From a bacterium (GTDB lineage Bacteria; Hinthialibacterota; Hinthialibacteria; Hinthialibacterales; Hinthialibacteraceae), in contig WGLV01000033.1 of NCBI GenBank assembly GCA_016125385.1, forward strand, positions 1-64,000: a stretch of 64,000 bases of DNA, read 5' to 3'. Within the stretch, counting starts at the first letter, position 1, and each line of letters starts with the position of its first letter. The position numbers and the translations under genes were made by a program. The notes beneath the pieces are model-generated. The model saw only the letters and a program-made list of their open reading frames with translations. It was not told where the DNA came from and ran no database searches. Positions 52,479-61,547 of this stretch are shown here, piece after piece.

Positions 52479-53211
52479 CGGCTTCCTCCGCGAGAATCTT
52501 GCGCAACGCGGGATGTCCCGCCGCCAGCAATTCATCAAGAGCGCCCTGCGCGCATACGCGGCCTTCATCCATCACCGCCACGCGCCCGCCCAGCCGCCGG
52601 GCGGCTTCGAACTGATGCGTCACGACGAGCATCGCGACGCCATCATCGCGATTGAGGCGTTCGATCGCGTCGAAGATGCGGCCCGCGCTGGCCCGGTCAA
52701 GCGAAGCGGTGGGTTCATCCAGCAGCAATAACTCCGGCTGATTGGCCAGGGCGCGCGCGAATGAAACGCGCATCTGCTGGCCTACCGAGAGTTCGCTGGC
52801 CGGCCGCGAGGCGAGTTCGGCTGACAATCCGGCGCGGGTGAGCAGATCGGCGGCGAAGCGAGGCGGGTCGGCGGGACGGCGGTGATGAAGCGTGGGACCA
52901 TAGAGCAGGTTATCCATCACCGTCCCGGTGAAAAGAAATGGGAGTTGCTGTACGAAACCAATGCGGCGGCGCAGGTCGTGAACGGCGAATTCAATCACAT
53001 CGCGGCCCTGAAACAGAATTCGCCCTTCGCTGATTTCATCGAGCCCCACGATACATCGAAGCAGAGTCGATTTTCCGCAGCCGGAGGGACCGATAACGCA
53101 TTGCACGCCGTTTTTTTCGAGCGTGAAGTCGAGCGAACGCAGAATTGGACGCGAACGTCCCTCGGCGCGTTTCAGGCAGGTGACCGATTCAAGGCGGAGA
53201 ATATCCGTCAT
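52468..53211 (-). CDS. fetA: FetA-like ABC transporter ATP-binding protein
   Basis: A 247-residue ATPase. Walker A is GPSGCGKST, the Q-loop is in RIGFVQQLPFLF, the signature motif is ELSVGQQMR (SVGQQ in place of SGGQ), Walker B is LLLLDEPTASLD and the H-loop is VVTHQFE. It pairs with the overlapping permease gene as a FetAB-type exporter. The gene lies downstream of the PAS/ATPase gene on the same strand. Confidence 0.92.
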   Translation of the reverse strand: MTDILRLESVTCLKRAEGRSRPILRSLDFTLEKNGVQCVIGPSGCGKSTLLRCIVGLDEISEGRILFQGRDVIEFAVHDLRRRIGFVQQLPFLFTGTVMDNLLYGPTLHHRRPADPPRFAADLLTRAGLSAELASRPASELSVGQQMRVSFARALANQPELLLLDEPTASLDRASAGRIFDAIERLNRDDGVAMLVVTHQFEAARRLGGRVAVMDEGRVCAQGALDELLAAGHPALRKILAEEADDA

Positions 53212-53270
53212 GCGCTCAACTCAGTGGGAGACTGGTCTATACCTTACACGTGATAAAACGCTCGCGCGTT

Positions 53271-54314
53271 TCAGGTCATGGGATGAAAAAACCAGAGCCG
53301 CCCGATCATCTTTTCATCATGATCGAGAATCGGCGCCGTTCGGCATTGCAGCCGGATGGCGGGGTCGGTGGAACGGAAATGATATTCAAATTCAGACTTG
53401 GGGTTTTGATCGAGTTCGTTACAGAGTTTCAACCAGGCGTTCGCGTCCGCTTCATCGCCATGCTTACCCAGCAAGCCCAGCCAGTCCGCCTTTCCAACGC
53501 CGACCACCTCATCTTCTTTCACCCCAAACCAGCAGAACAGCCTGGAATTGGCGTGCGTCACCACACCCGAGCGATCGGTGATCGCAACGCCCTCGGTCAT
53601 CTGTTTGAGAACGGCGGTGAACCGGCGGTTCTGCGATTCGAGTTCTGAAGTCCGGTCGCCGAGCGAGAGCAGCGCGTCCTGCAGTTCAGACGTGCGCTGC
53701 TGGAGTTCATCGTTCGATTTTTCGAGTTCCTGCTTGAGTTCAAGCAGTTTCTGATTGGTTTCCTGAAGCTCTTCGTTTTTTTCTTCGAATAATGAAAGGG
53801 TCTGAACGAGATTCTGGTTTTGAACGCGCAGTTCCTCCGAAATGGTCGGACTTTTTCGTGAGGAAAATTTTTTGTTAAAAAAACTGACGATGTTACGAGC
53901 CAGATTTTTGCTCGATTCCGGCTTCTTCTTGATCATCTTGATGGTGGTTCCGGAGCCGGGTTCGGTTTCGATCTCCACCTTGTCCATCATGCGTTTCATC
54001 GCGGCCACGCCGCGCAACGCGGTAGAAGAGGAAGGCGCGCTCAACAGCTCTTCCACCCGCTCATCCGACAGGCCGGGGCCTTCATCAACGCCAATCACTT
54101 CCAGCCAGAGCGAATCGTCATCGGTCTGGATCGCGAATGTGATCGAGCCGCCGCCGCCGTGTTCGAGAATATTTTTGCCCAGTTCGAACACCGCCGTAGT
54201 GATCTGCAATTGTTGCGTCACGCCATAGCCGGTTTCTTCACTGATAACCCGGGCCCGGTCGCGCGCGGCCAGAATGTCTTTTTCTTCACGAATCTCTTGT
54301 GTGAATATATCCAT
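53271..54314 (-). CDS. RsbT/RsbW-like ATPase fused to coiled coil and PAS domain
   Basis: A 347-residue cytoplasmic protein. Residues about 1-130 are a GHKL ATPase of the anti-sigma/serine-kinase type, with the N box ELGKNILEHGGGG and G1 DEGPGLSD; the usual G2 is altered (ALRGVAAMKRMMD). Residues about 155-235 are a long coiled coil (LELKQELEKSNDELQQRTSE). Residues about 238-345 are a PAS domain (RFTAVLKQMTEGVAITDRSG). There is no H-box, so it is not a classical histidine kinase. A partner STAS protein is not adjacent. It may be a sensor version of an anti-sigma kinase. Confidence 0.8.
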   Translation of the reverse strand: MDIFTQEIREEKDILAARDRARVISEETGYGVTQQLQITTAVFELGKNILEHGGGGSITFAIQTDDDSLWLEVIGVDEGPGLSDERVEELLSAPSSSTALRGVAAMKRMMDKVEIETEPGSGTTIKMIKKKPESSKNLARNIVSFFNKKFSSRKSPTISEELRVQNQNLVQTLSLFEEKNEELQETNQKLLELKQELEKSNDELQQRTSELQDALLSLGDRTSELESQNRRFTAVLKQMTEGVAITDRSGVVTHANSRLFCWFGVKEDEVVGVGKADWLGLLGKHGDEADANAWLKLCNELDQNPKSEFEYHFRSTDPAIRLQCRTAPILDHDEKMIGRLWFFHPMT

Positions 54315-54339
54315 GGATTTGGGCGTGGTTTACGCCGGA

Positions 54340-55089
54340 TCAGGGGTTGACCGTCGTGGATGGAGCCGCGCCGTTTACGGATTGCCCTGACAAAGACGCA
54401 GGAACAGGCGCGGGCGCGGGGACCGAATCCGCCGGGGCTGTATTCGCGCCGGTCGCGGCGGGGACGGAGGAAGCCGATTCCGGTTGCAGCGTTTCGGATG
54501 GAATCGCCTGAAGGTCCGGTGTGGCTTCCTGAATGTAGTTTGAATATTCGAGACTGTCGAGTTTTTTTAATTTTTCCAGTTCTTCCGCCTTGAGCAAAGA
54601 ATCCTCGCCCACGACGTAATACCCGGGGCCGCCCGCACCCTCCCCCTCTTTCTTTTCACCCAGCCAGAAGATGGCTCGGCCGATCGGGTCGCCGTCGCCC
54701 CAGATAAGAGCTTTCCACTTGCCTTCTCCGCCGAGATCCATCAGGCGATTCATGTCGAAATAAATACCCAGCGGATTGTTTTTCGGGCGGAAGCGTTCTT
54801 CGGTCATAACGATGTTGTTTTCGGGATTGATGACCTCATACACAATGTGTTTTTCGAGATCTTCTTTGGCGAAACGCGCCACTACAACGACGCGCGGATC
54901 TTTTTCCGGATCGAACACATCGGTCACGCCGATCCAGCGGTTGTCCTGAGCCAGCCCTTTGGCGGTAAACACGTCACGCGTCAGGTCGGTGGAGGGCTCC
55001 ATGGCGATCTTGTTCTTTGTTGAGGCGCACGTAAAGCCGATCAGCCCAACCACAATGGCCAAACAAACAATCTGAAGACGAGGAGTCAT
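54340..55089 (-). CDS. Exported protein with Pro/Ala/Ser-rich tail
   Basis: A 249-residue protein with a signal sequence (LQIVCLAIVVGLIGFTCAS), possibly a lipoprotein although the Cys context (GFTC) is not canonical. Residues 30-155 form a beta-rich domain (RWIGVTDVFDPEKDPRVVVV, KWKALIWGDGDPIGRAIFWL); the last 60 residues are a Pro/Ala/Ser linker. AAAGGA precedes the ATG. It is next to the PAS/ATPase gene on the same strand (25 bp apart). Function unknown. Confidence 0.7.
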   Translation of the reverse strand: MTPRLQIVCLAIVVGLIGFTCASTKNKIAMEPSTDLTRDVFTAKGLAQDNRWIGVTDVFDPEKDPRVVVVARFAKEDLEKHIVYEVINPENNIVMTEERFRPKNNPLGIYFDMNRLMDLGGEGKWKALIWGDGDPIGRAIFWLGEKKEGEGAGGPGYYVVGEDSLLKAEELEKLKKLDSLEYSNYIQEATPDLQAIPSETLQPESASSVPAATGANTAPADSVPAPAPVPASLSGQSVNGAAPSTTVNP

Positions 55090-55473
55090 GAACGGTCCTT
55101 TCTGCACAAAACGATATTTTACCTACCGGCTATCCCCACCGTCAAGCGAAGAACGCCTGACGGCCCGGCGCCGAAATTGCGATGTAATATCACTGTTAAC
55201 AGCCATTCCAGCGTAAAAACCGCTCTCACCGCGTCATCAGGCGAACATTTCAAACCGGAGAACGCCTTTTTCGCATATAAAACGCGTCAATTAGCGGCGC
55301 TGAAAGATGTTATCAATAAAACGGTTGAGCAAAGATCTCCGTTAGGCATCAGGAAGGGGCAATATCGCCGCAAAAAGAATATCTACGCAGATAGCAACAA
55401 CAAATATCTCACTGCTCAATCCGGCTTGGGCAAAAATTGCGTTACATCTTGGCTTCATTGAGGAAAAATCTGC

Positions 55474-55503
55474 TTGACAACCCGTTTTTTACACCGCTAT
55501 ACT
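55474..55503 (+). promoter_or_regulatory. Strong sigma-70 promoter of the flagellar operon
   Basis: TTGACA (55474-55479), an 18-bp spacer and TATACT (55498-55503) give a near-consensus housekeeping promoter about 50 bp before the fliL ATG. The 463-bp gap 55090-55552 holds no gene I can support; the short open frame at 55177-55461 lacks a ribosome site. Confidence 0.75.
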
Positions 55504-55552
55504 GACGTGAGATTATTACAGTTGAGAACAGTCTATTAAGGAGTTTTCTTAA

Positions 55553-56071
55553 ATGGCGGACGCACCCGAACAGCAAGAAGGGCAACAGGAGGAGCGGCCT
55601 AAAAGTAAATTGCCCTTTATAATCGCGGGATTCGTCGTGCTTCTCGCGGTGGTGGGCGGCGTAGCGTACATGCTGCTGGGTGGAAGCGGCTCCGACGAAG
55701 CCACGGTGATTGAAACCAGCGAAGAGCCGGGTTACATGCACACCTTCAAGGATCCGTTCGTCGGCAACCTGGCCCCGCCGGACGATCAATACATGTACAC
55801 CGCGTACGTCACGCTGGAGATTGTGCCGCGCGGCAAGGCGACTGAAGCGGAAGCGTTACAGGAAATCGGCGTTGGCGAGACCGACAGCACCAAAAATCTG
55901 ATGCCGCTGGTGATGCAGATTATTACCGACGAACTCGCGTCAAAGACGCGCGTTGAACTCACCAGCCTGGCCGGGCGCGAAAACATCCGCGCCATTATTA
56001 AAAACAAATTGAATCTGGCTCTGCGTAAGGCGGAGATTAAAGAAGTTTACCTTCGAACTTTAGTCAACTGA
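55553..56071 (+). CDS. fliL: Flagellar basal body-associated protein FliL
   Basis: A 172-residue inner-membrane protein with a charged cytoplasmic N terminus, one membrane helix (FIIAGFVVLLAVVGGVAYML, about 22-41) and a periplasmic FliL domain (DPFVGNLAPPDDQYMYTAYV, then IITDELASKTRVELTSLAGR). FliL surrounds the stator and supports torque. It is first in the operon, ahead of fliM. Confidence 0.9.
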   Translation: MADAPEQQEGQQEERPKSKLPFIIAGFVVLLAVVGGVAYMLLGGSGSDEATVIETSEEPGYMHTFKDPFVGNLAPPDDQYMYTAYVTLEIVPRGKATEAEALQEIGVGETDSTKNLMPLVMQIITDELASKTRVELTSLAGRENIRAIIKNKLNLALRKAEIKEVYLRTLVN

Positions 56072-56099
56072 CCGATGGGTTGGTTGAGGGGCGTCAGAA

Positions 56100-57098
56100 A
56101 TGGCGGACATACTGTCGCAAAACGAAATTGACGCGTTGCTGTCCGCGTTCGCCACCGGCGAAAGCGGGCCCGATCTGGGCGGCGACGACGGAGACGATCA
56201 GGTAAGAGAGGTTAAAGTCTATGACTTTAACCACCCCGACCGATTCTCCAAAGATCAGATTCGCACCATGCACAACCTGCATGATCATTTCGCGCGAATC
56301 TTCTCTATTTCTCTGTCCGCGTTTTTGCGAACCATCGTCGAGGTCAAACTCGTTTCCGTCGACCAGATCTCGTATGAAGAGTTCATCCGCTCGATTCCCA
56401 ACCCGACCTCGCTCAACATCATCAACATGGACCCGCTGGAAGGCAAGGCGCTGATCGAGCTCTCGCCGACGCTGTCGTTCCCCGTCGTGGACCGGCTGAT
56501 GGGCGGCGCGGGCAACGTGTTCAAAAAGAACCGCGAACTCACCGAGATCGAGCAGACCATCATCGAAAAAGTGTTGTACCGGGCGTTCGACTGTCTGCAT
56601 GAAGCCTGGGCGAATGTGCTTCCACTGAACCTTTCGCTCGAACAATCCGAAACCAATCCCCAGTTGCTGATGCAACTGTATCTGCCCTCGGAAATGGTCA
56701 TTCTGATGACGTTCGAAGTCACCATGGGCGACATTTCCGGCACGCTGTCATTCTGCATCCCTTATCCGACGCTTGAACCCATCGCGGGTCAATTGTCCAG
56801 TTCATCCTGGTTCGCCGCATCGAAAAAAGAGCTGTCCGAAGAACACGCCGAGGTATTATACGACCGGCTCAAACGCGTTCAGATTCCCATCGTCGCATAC
56901 ATTGGTTCCGCGACGATGAGTATGAGCGATCTGCTGGGTCTCAGCGAAGGCGACGTCGTTCAGCTCAACAACCGGACCGACGACGATTTTGTGTTGCAGA
57001 TTGGAACCGAACACCGCTATTTCGCCAAACCCGGCATTCACCGCGGCCATAACGCCGTACAGATCACCAAGATCATCACCGGGCCGGACGACGTTTAA
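56100..57098 (+). CDS. fliM: Flagellar motor switch protein FliM
   Basis: A 332-residue C-ring protein. The CheY-binding motif LSQNEIDALLSAF is at residues 5-17. The middle CheC-like domain (DHFARIFSISLSAFLRTIVE) joins FliG and other FliM copies, and the C-terminal SpoA domain begins near residue 255 (KRVQIPIVAYIGSATMSMSD). GAGGGG precedes the ATG. It lies between fliL and fliY. Confidence 0.97.
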   Translation: MADILSQNEIDALLSAFATGESGPDLGGDDGDDQVREVKVYDFNHPDRFSKDQIRTMHNLHDHFARIFSISLSAFLRTIVEVKLVSVDQISYEEFIRSIPNPTSLNIINMDPLEGKALIELSPTLSFPVVDRLMGGAGNVFKKNRELTEIEQTIIEKVLYRAFDCLHEAWANVLPLNLSLEQSETNPQLLMQLYLPSEMVILMTFEVTMGDISGTLSFCIPYPTLEPIAGQLSSSSWFAASKKELSEEHAEVLYDRLKRVQIPIVAYIGSATMSMSDLLGLSEGDVVQLNNRTDDDFVLQIGTEHRYFAKPGIHRGHNAVQITKIITGPDDV

Positions 57099-57119
57099 GA
57101 CGAACGCAAGGAACCAGGC

Positions 57120-58190
57120 ATGGCTGAAGCGTTAACTCAGGCTGAAATAGACGCGCTGCTCAGGGGCGAAGCCCCGCCGCCGCCCGCGGAAGATTCCGGC
57201 GGGCCGTCGACGCTTACGCCCGATGAAGAAGACGCGATCAAGATCATTCAGAAATTCATGTCCGAGGCGGGGGGAGACGTGTTTTCAACCCTGCTCGGCC
57301 ATGAATCGTCCATGACGGCCGGCGACTTTCAGGAAGTGGACGCGGCGGGCATCGCCGGTCAGCTCTACGGCGACATGGTTCTGGCCCAGATCAACTATAA
57401 AGGGTACGTACAAGGCCAGAGCGATCTTGTTTTCACCTTGGAAGACGCCGCAAAAATCGCCACCCAGATGACCGGCGGCGGAACGGAATCGGAATTCGGC
57501 GACCTGGAAGAAAGCGCGCTCGCCGAAGCCGTGCAATCAGTCTACAGCTCGGTCAACACAAAACTGGCTCAACGCGCCGGCGGCGAGATTCAACTCGATT
57601 CGCCCGACGTCTACACCAAGCCGCAAGACATCGTCGAGTTGTTGCCTGAAAGCCCCAGCAAGCACATTCTGATTCCATATCAGATGGAAGGCCCTTCGAT
57701 CAGCGGCACGGTTTACCAGGTGGTTCCTCGCAACCTGCTGCAATCGATCGCCAACGCGCTGGGCGGCGGCCCGTCTCCTCATCAGGACGAAGAGAGTTTT
57801 ATGCCGCGCGGCGCCAGCGGAGCGCCCGAGATTCTGTCTCAGCCAGCCCAGTTCATGCCCAGCATGGGCGGTATGGGCGGCGGCCAGGGTATGGGCATGA
57901 TGGATTTCGGCGGCGGCCCATCGGTCGACACCCGCAACCTCGAACTGATTCTCGATATCAAACTCGAGATCAAGGTCGAGCTGGGCCGCACCAAGCGCAA
58001 GATTCGCGACGTCCTTGAACTGGGCCCCGGCTCGGTCATTGAACTCGATAAACTCGCCGGCGAGCCGGTTGATATCCTGGTGAATGACAAACTGTTCGCC
58101 AAAGGCGAAGTGGTCGTCATCGACGAAAACTTCGGCGTGCGCATCACCGACATCCTGACCATTCAAGAGCGCATTGAAGCCTTGAAATAA
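57120..58190 (+). CDS. fliY: FliY-type flagellar motor switch protein (CheC-like plus FliN domain)
   Basis: A 356-residue protein. The N terminus has a second FliM-like motif, LTQAEIDALLRGE. Residues about 40-215 are CheC-like, but the two E-x2-N phosphatase patterns are missing: the helices read AIKIIQKFMSEAGGD and ESALAEAVQSVYSS. A Gly/Met-rich linker (about 245-265) precedes the FliN SpoA domain (LDIKLEIKVELGRTKRKIRD, FAKGEVVVIDENFGVRITDI). It should form the outer C-ring and may bind CheY-P without dephosphorylating it. Confidence 0.88.
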   Translation: MAEALTQAEIDALLRGEAPPPPAEDSGGPSTLTPDEEDAIKIIQKFMSEAGGDVFSTLLGHESSMTAGDFQEVDAAGIAGQLYGDMVLAQINYKGYVQGQSDLVFTLEDAAKIATQMTGGGTESEFGDLEESALAEAVQSVYSSVNTKLAQRAGGEIQLDSPDVYTKPQDIVELLPESPSKHILIPYQMEGPSISGTVYQVVPRNLLQSIANALGGGPSPHQDEESFMPRGASGAPEILSQPAQFMPSMGGMGGGQGMGMMDFGGGPSVDTRNLELILDIKLEIKVELGRTKRKIRDVLELGPGSVIELDKLAGEPVDILVNDKLFAKGEVVVIDENFGVRITDILTIQERIEALK

Positions 58191-58228
58191 CAACCGCGCG
58201 GCTTGATCGGCGCGGTGGAGACGGGCGC

Positions 58229-58651
58229 ATGAGCGAACGATCCGATTTGAAACTGATCGACCTGTTGTCGCTCAAACCGGGCGCGTTGCTTCAGATGCAC
58301 TCGGTTCGCGGGCAGGCGGAATGCGCCCAGCGCGAACGGATCACCACACGCGAGGCTTGGCGCAGCGAAGTTTCAAACGCGGTGATCCCCGCGGGAACCG
58401 CTCGGAACAAGGAAAACCTGTCTCAGTTGCTCGACGTTCCCATCGCGGCGCAGGTGATCGTCCGTCATGGCGACGGCAAGGTGCTGGAAATCTTGCGTCT
58501 GACCGCGAATAACTGGGACGCCCTGCTCAAACGCGAAGGGCATCAGGTCGACCTGATGGTCGACGGCCGTATTCTGGCGAGCGGCCAGGTAGTCAATAAC
58601 GAAGATGAATGCGGCGTTCGCATCGAACGCCTCGCCGGAAACCCGGATTGA
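58229..58651 (+). CDS. Second FliN-like SpoA-domain protein
   Basis: A 140-residue protein. Its C-terminal half is a divergent SpoA domain (LLDVPIAAQVIVRHGDGKVL, then VDLMVDGRILASGQVVNNED), like FliN. The N-terminal 70 residues have no clear similarity. The gene sits between fliY and fliO, exactly where fliN lies in many flagellar operons, so it is probably a second C-ring subunit or an export-dock partner of FliH. Confidence 0.8.
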   Translation: MSERSDLKLIDLLSLKPGALLQMHSVRGQAECAQRERITTREAWRSEVSNAVIPAGTARNKENLSQLLDVPIAAQVIVRHGDGKVLEILRLTANNWDALLKREGHQVDLMVDGRILASGQVVNNEDECGVRIERLAGNPD

Positions 58652-58737
58652 TTTTTCACGCCTGACGGTTTCGTTCGGGCGATATTCTTTTGGTTGAGGG
58701 AAGCCGGACGCCATTGGCGCTCCGGCATCATGGATCA

Positions 58738-59514
58738 ATGATCGGTATCTGGTTCGCGCGCAAGCGGGCGCTCATCCCGTTTTGCGTAGCCGTCCCGCTT
58801 GTCTTCGCCACGCTCGCATGGAGCGCCGAGCCCAAGGCGTCCATGCCCGCGCCCCCCGCGATCGGCGATGAAAGCCCCCTCGCCACGGCGAGCGCTTCAG
58901 CCGTCGAACACGCCTCTGACGCGTCGTTCGCCCGCCACGCCGTCGATCAAACGCTGGCGGCGATTCAAAACGCGATGAAGGGCGGCGGCGCAAGCCCCAC
59001 GCTCGGCGGCGATCCCTCTCCCCAGTTAATCAGCCAGACCGAAGGCCAATCGACCGCGCAGATGATCGGGCGCATGCTGGTCAGCCTGGCGCTGGTGATT
59101 TCGCTGGGCCTGACTCTCGCCTGGGCGGCGAAAAAATTCGTCATCAAAAAACACACGTTGGGCGGCGGCCGCATTGAACTGCTCGGTTCCTACGCCGTTT
59201 CAGCCAAGTCGAAAGTCCACCTCATCCGAGTTGGACGCGAACATTTTCTGGTCGGCGAAGGCGGCAACGCCCTGACGCTGATATCCGCGGTGGACGCGCC
59301 GGATGGCGCCGGCGCGCACGAATTACCCGAATATGAACCGGCGCCGCCCATTTATGACGATGCGCAGGAGGTAACGCCTTTTCAGGACCGCCTCTCTGAA
59401 TGGAAAGACCGCCTTGAAGGCCGCAATCTCAGCGATGAAGTCAAAACTCACCTGATGATGCTGCAGGGCCTGTCGCAACGCCTCAAAAGCAAGGGAGGCG
59501 AGAACGATGGCTAG
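58738..59514 (+). CDS. fliO: Flagellar biosynthetic protein FliO
   Basis: A 258-residue membrane protein. A signal-like helix at the N terminus is followed by an Ala/Pro/Ser-rich periplasmic stretch, a membrane helix (about 108-130, MLVSLALVISLGLTLAWAAK) and the FliO domain (GRIELLGSYAVSAKSKVHLI). It assists assembly of the FliP ring. The start at 58738 lacks a good ribosome site; it overlaps fliP by 8 bases at its end. Confidence 0.82.
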   Translation: MIGIWFARKRALIPFCVAVPLVFATLAWSAEPKASMPAPPAIGDESPLATASASAVEHASDASFARHAVDQTLAAIQNAMKGGGASPTLGGDPSPQLISQTEGQSTAQMIGRMLVSLALVISLGLTLAWAAKKFVIKKHTLGGGRIELLGSYAVSAKSKVHLIRVGREHFLVGEGGNALTLISAVDAPDGAGAHELPEYEPAPPIYDDAQEVTPFQDRLSEWKDRLEGRNLSDEVKTHLMMLQGLSQRLKSKGGENDG

Positions 59515-60358
59515 GCGGATCGCACGGCTGTGGCCCTGGCTGCTGGTGATTGGCGCGGTGTTTTTCTTCGCGGCGTCCGCTCACGCCCAGCAGCAGCCCG
59601 TTCTGCCCGACTTCGGTCTCGGCTCGGACGAAGGGCCTCATCCCGACGACGTCACCATCGCGTTGCAGATTCTTTTCGGGCTCACCATTCTTTCGCTGTT
59701 GCCCAGCATTCTGGTGATGACCACTTCGTTCATCCGCATTTCGATCGTGCTCGGTTTCGTGCGCCGCGCCATCGGCACTCAGCAGACGCCCTCCAATGAA
59801 ATCATCATCGGCCTCTCGCTCTTCATGACGTTTTACATCATGACGCCGGTGTTTCAGGACATGTACAACGACGCCCTGCAACCCTACCTGAGCGGAGAAA
59901 TGAAATCGCTGCAACCCGGCGATGAAGATCCGTTCGGTCGCCGCGTGGAAGAACACATCCCCAAGTTTTACGTCATGCTGATGCACGCCATCATTCCACT
60001 TCGGACGTTCATGTTCGAACAGATCGGCATCCCCGGCTCAAACGACGTCGCGGTATTGATGTCGATGGCGGGCATGGACAGCCCCAACGGGCCCAACGAC
60101 GTGCCTACTCACGTCCTGATTCCCGCGTTCATGATCAGCGAATTAAAAAAAGCCTTCATGATGGGCTTCATGATATTCATTCCATTTCTGATTCTGGATC
60201 TGGTCACATCATCCGTATTGATTTCGATGGGCATGTTTCAGTTGCCGCCCGCGTTCATCTCGCTTCCATTCAAGATTCTGCTTTTCGTCCTGGTGGATGG
60301 ATGGAGCGTACTGGTCAGAGCGCTGGGCGTCTCGTTCATGCAGAACATGCACTATTGA
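59507..60358 (+). CDS. fliP: Flagellar biosynthetic protein FliP
   Basis: A 283-residue core subunit of the export gate. A cleavable signal peptide ends near AHAQ, followed by the FliP family segments LTILSLLPSILVMTTSFIRI and the long AFMMGFMIFIPFLILDLVTS. GGGAGG precedes the ATG. It overlaps fliO and lies ahead of fliQ. Confidence 0.97.
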   Translation: MARRIARLWPWLLVIGAVFFFAASAHAQQQPVLPDFGLGSDEGPHPDDVTIALQILFGLTILSLLPSILVMTTSFIRISIVLGFVRRAIGTQQTPSNEIIIGLSLFMTFYIMTPVFQDMYNDALQPYLSGEMKSLQPGDEDPFGRRVEEHIPKFYVMLMHAIIPLRTFMFEQIGIPGSNDVAVLMSMAGMDSPNGPNDVPTHVLIPAFMISELKKAFMMGFMIFIPFLILDLVTSSVLISMGMFQLPPAFISLPFKILLFVLVDGWSVLVRALGVSFMQNMHY

Positions 60359-60392
60359 CGGATGAGCCCCTGGGCGAAGAAGGAACGTAGTT

Positions 60393-60671
60393 ATGACGGA
60401 AGAATACGTAATCAAACTGGGCGTCGAGATGATGTTCAACGCATTGGTCATCAGCTTGCCGTTGCTCGGCATCGGCTTGATCGTGGGCGTGATGATCAGC
60501 GTGTTTCAGGCCGCCACCCAGATTAACGAACAGACGTTGACCATCGTGCCCAAGCTGCTGGTGGTCGGCTTGACGGTCATGCTGCTCATGCCCTGGCTGG
60601 TCGAGCGCGTACTCGATCTCGCCTTGCGGCTGTTTAACGATCTGCCCAAGGTGGCGCGAAGCGTACAATGA
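60393..60671 (+). CDS. fliQ: Flagellar biosynthetic protein FliQ
   Basis: A 92-residue protein with two membrane helices and the family pattern GLIVGVMISVFQAATQINEQ, which forms part of the FliPQR export gate. AAGGA precedes the ATG. It overlaps fliR by four bases (ATGA). Confidence 0.96.
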   Translation: MTEEYVIKLGVEMMFNALVISLPLLGIGLIVGVMISVFQAATQINEQTLTIVPKLLVVGLTVMLLMPWLVERVLDLALRLFNDLPKVARSVQ

Positions 60672-61519
60672 CGATTTTGCCCGAACCGTGGGAGACGCAT
60701 TTTCTCACGTTCTTTTTCGTGTATGTACGGGTATCGGCGGCGTTGTGGAACACGCCGGTCATCAGCAATGACACCGTCCCCAGCCCGATTCGCGCGGGGC
60801 TGGCGTTTTGGGTGTCGGTGATCATTCTCGGCCCCATCTGGGGGCTGCACAGCGCGCCGCCCGACCATGTGATACCGATCGTGACCAATGATTACGACGG
60901 CATCGTCTCGTTTTCGCTCGCGGTGGCGGCGGAGGTTCTGATCGGATGGCTGCTCGGGTTCATCGCCGAAATGCTGGTACAGACCATCTCGCTTTCCGGC
61001 GAGATCATCGGACAGCAGGCGGGGTTTTCAGCCGCGTCGGTGTTCGACCCCATCACGGGTCAGGACATCTTTCTGGTGGCGCAGATCAAGACGCTTTTCG
61101 GCACCATGATCTTCTTCGCCATCGGCGGTCCTGAGACGGTGTTGCAGGTATTGGGAGACAGCTTCAGGCTGCTTCACCCCGGCGAGTTCATCAATCTGGC
61201 CGATTTCGCCAACGCCGGGTATCACACGCTGATTCTGAACGAAAGCCGCCAGCAAGCTCTGACGCTGATTCTGTACCGGGTGGGAATCCAGATCGCGGCG
61301 CCGATCATGACCACCATGTTTCTGGTCAGCCTGGCGGAAGCGTTCATCGCGAAGGTCTCGCCGCAGCTCAACATTCTCGCGGTGGGCTTCGCCATCCGGA
61401 TATTCATCAGCCTGGTGGTGCTTGCGAGCGCCATGCCGACCACCATGCTGGCGTACAAGCATCACCTGCAACGGTATACAACGTACGCTTACGCCGCGTT
61501 GAGCTGGTTGACGCCGTAG
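60668..61519 (+). CDS. fliR: Flagellar biosynthetic protein FliR
   Basis: A 283-residue polytopic export gate subunit. Family signatures include RVSAALWNTPVISNDTVPSP, GEIIGQQAGFSAASVFDPIT and the C-terminal FAIRIFISLVVLASAMPTTM. Length is usual. It overlaps fliQ at its start and precedes flhB by 28 bp. Confidence 0.96.
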   Translation: MTILPEPWETHFLTFFFVYVRVSAALWNTPVISNDTVPSPIRAGLAFWVSVIILGPIWGLHSAPPDHVIPIVTNDYDGIVSFSLAVAAEVLIGWLLGFIAEMLVQTISLSGEIIGQQAGFSAASVFDPITGQDIFLVAQIKTLFGTMIFFAIGGPETVLQVLGDSFRLLHPGEFINLADFANAGYHTLILNESRQQALTLILYRVGIQIAAPIMTTMFLVSLAEAFIAKVSPQLNILAVGFAIRIFISLVVLASAMPTTMLAYKHHLQRYTTYAYAALSWLTP

Positions 61520-61547
61520 ACGCGCTCTCTGAACGAAAGGCTTTGAC

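Noticed and set aside
55177-55461. 94-residue open frame before fliL
   Set aside because: It begins with TTG, has no ribosome site, and its composition is not protein-like; it overlaps the upstream promoter region of fliL.
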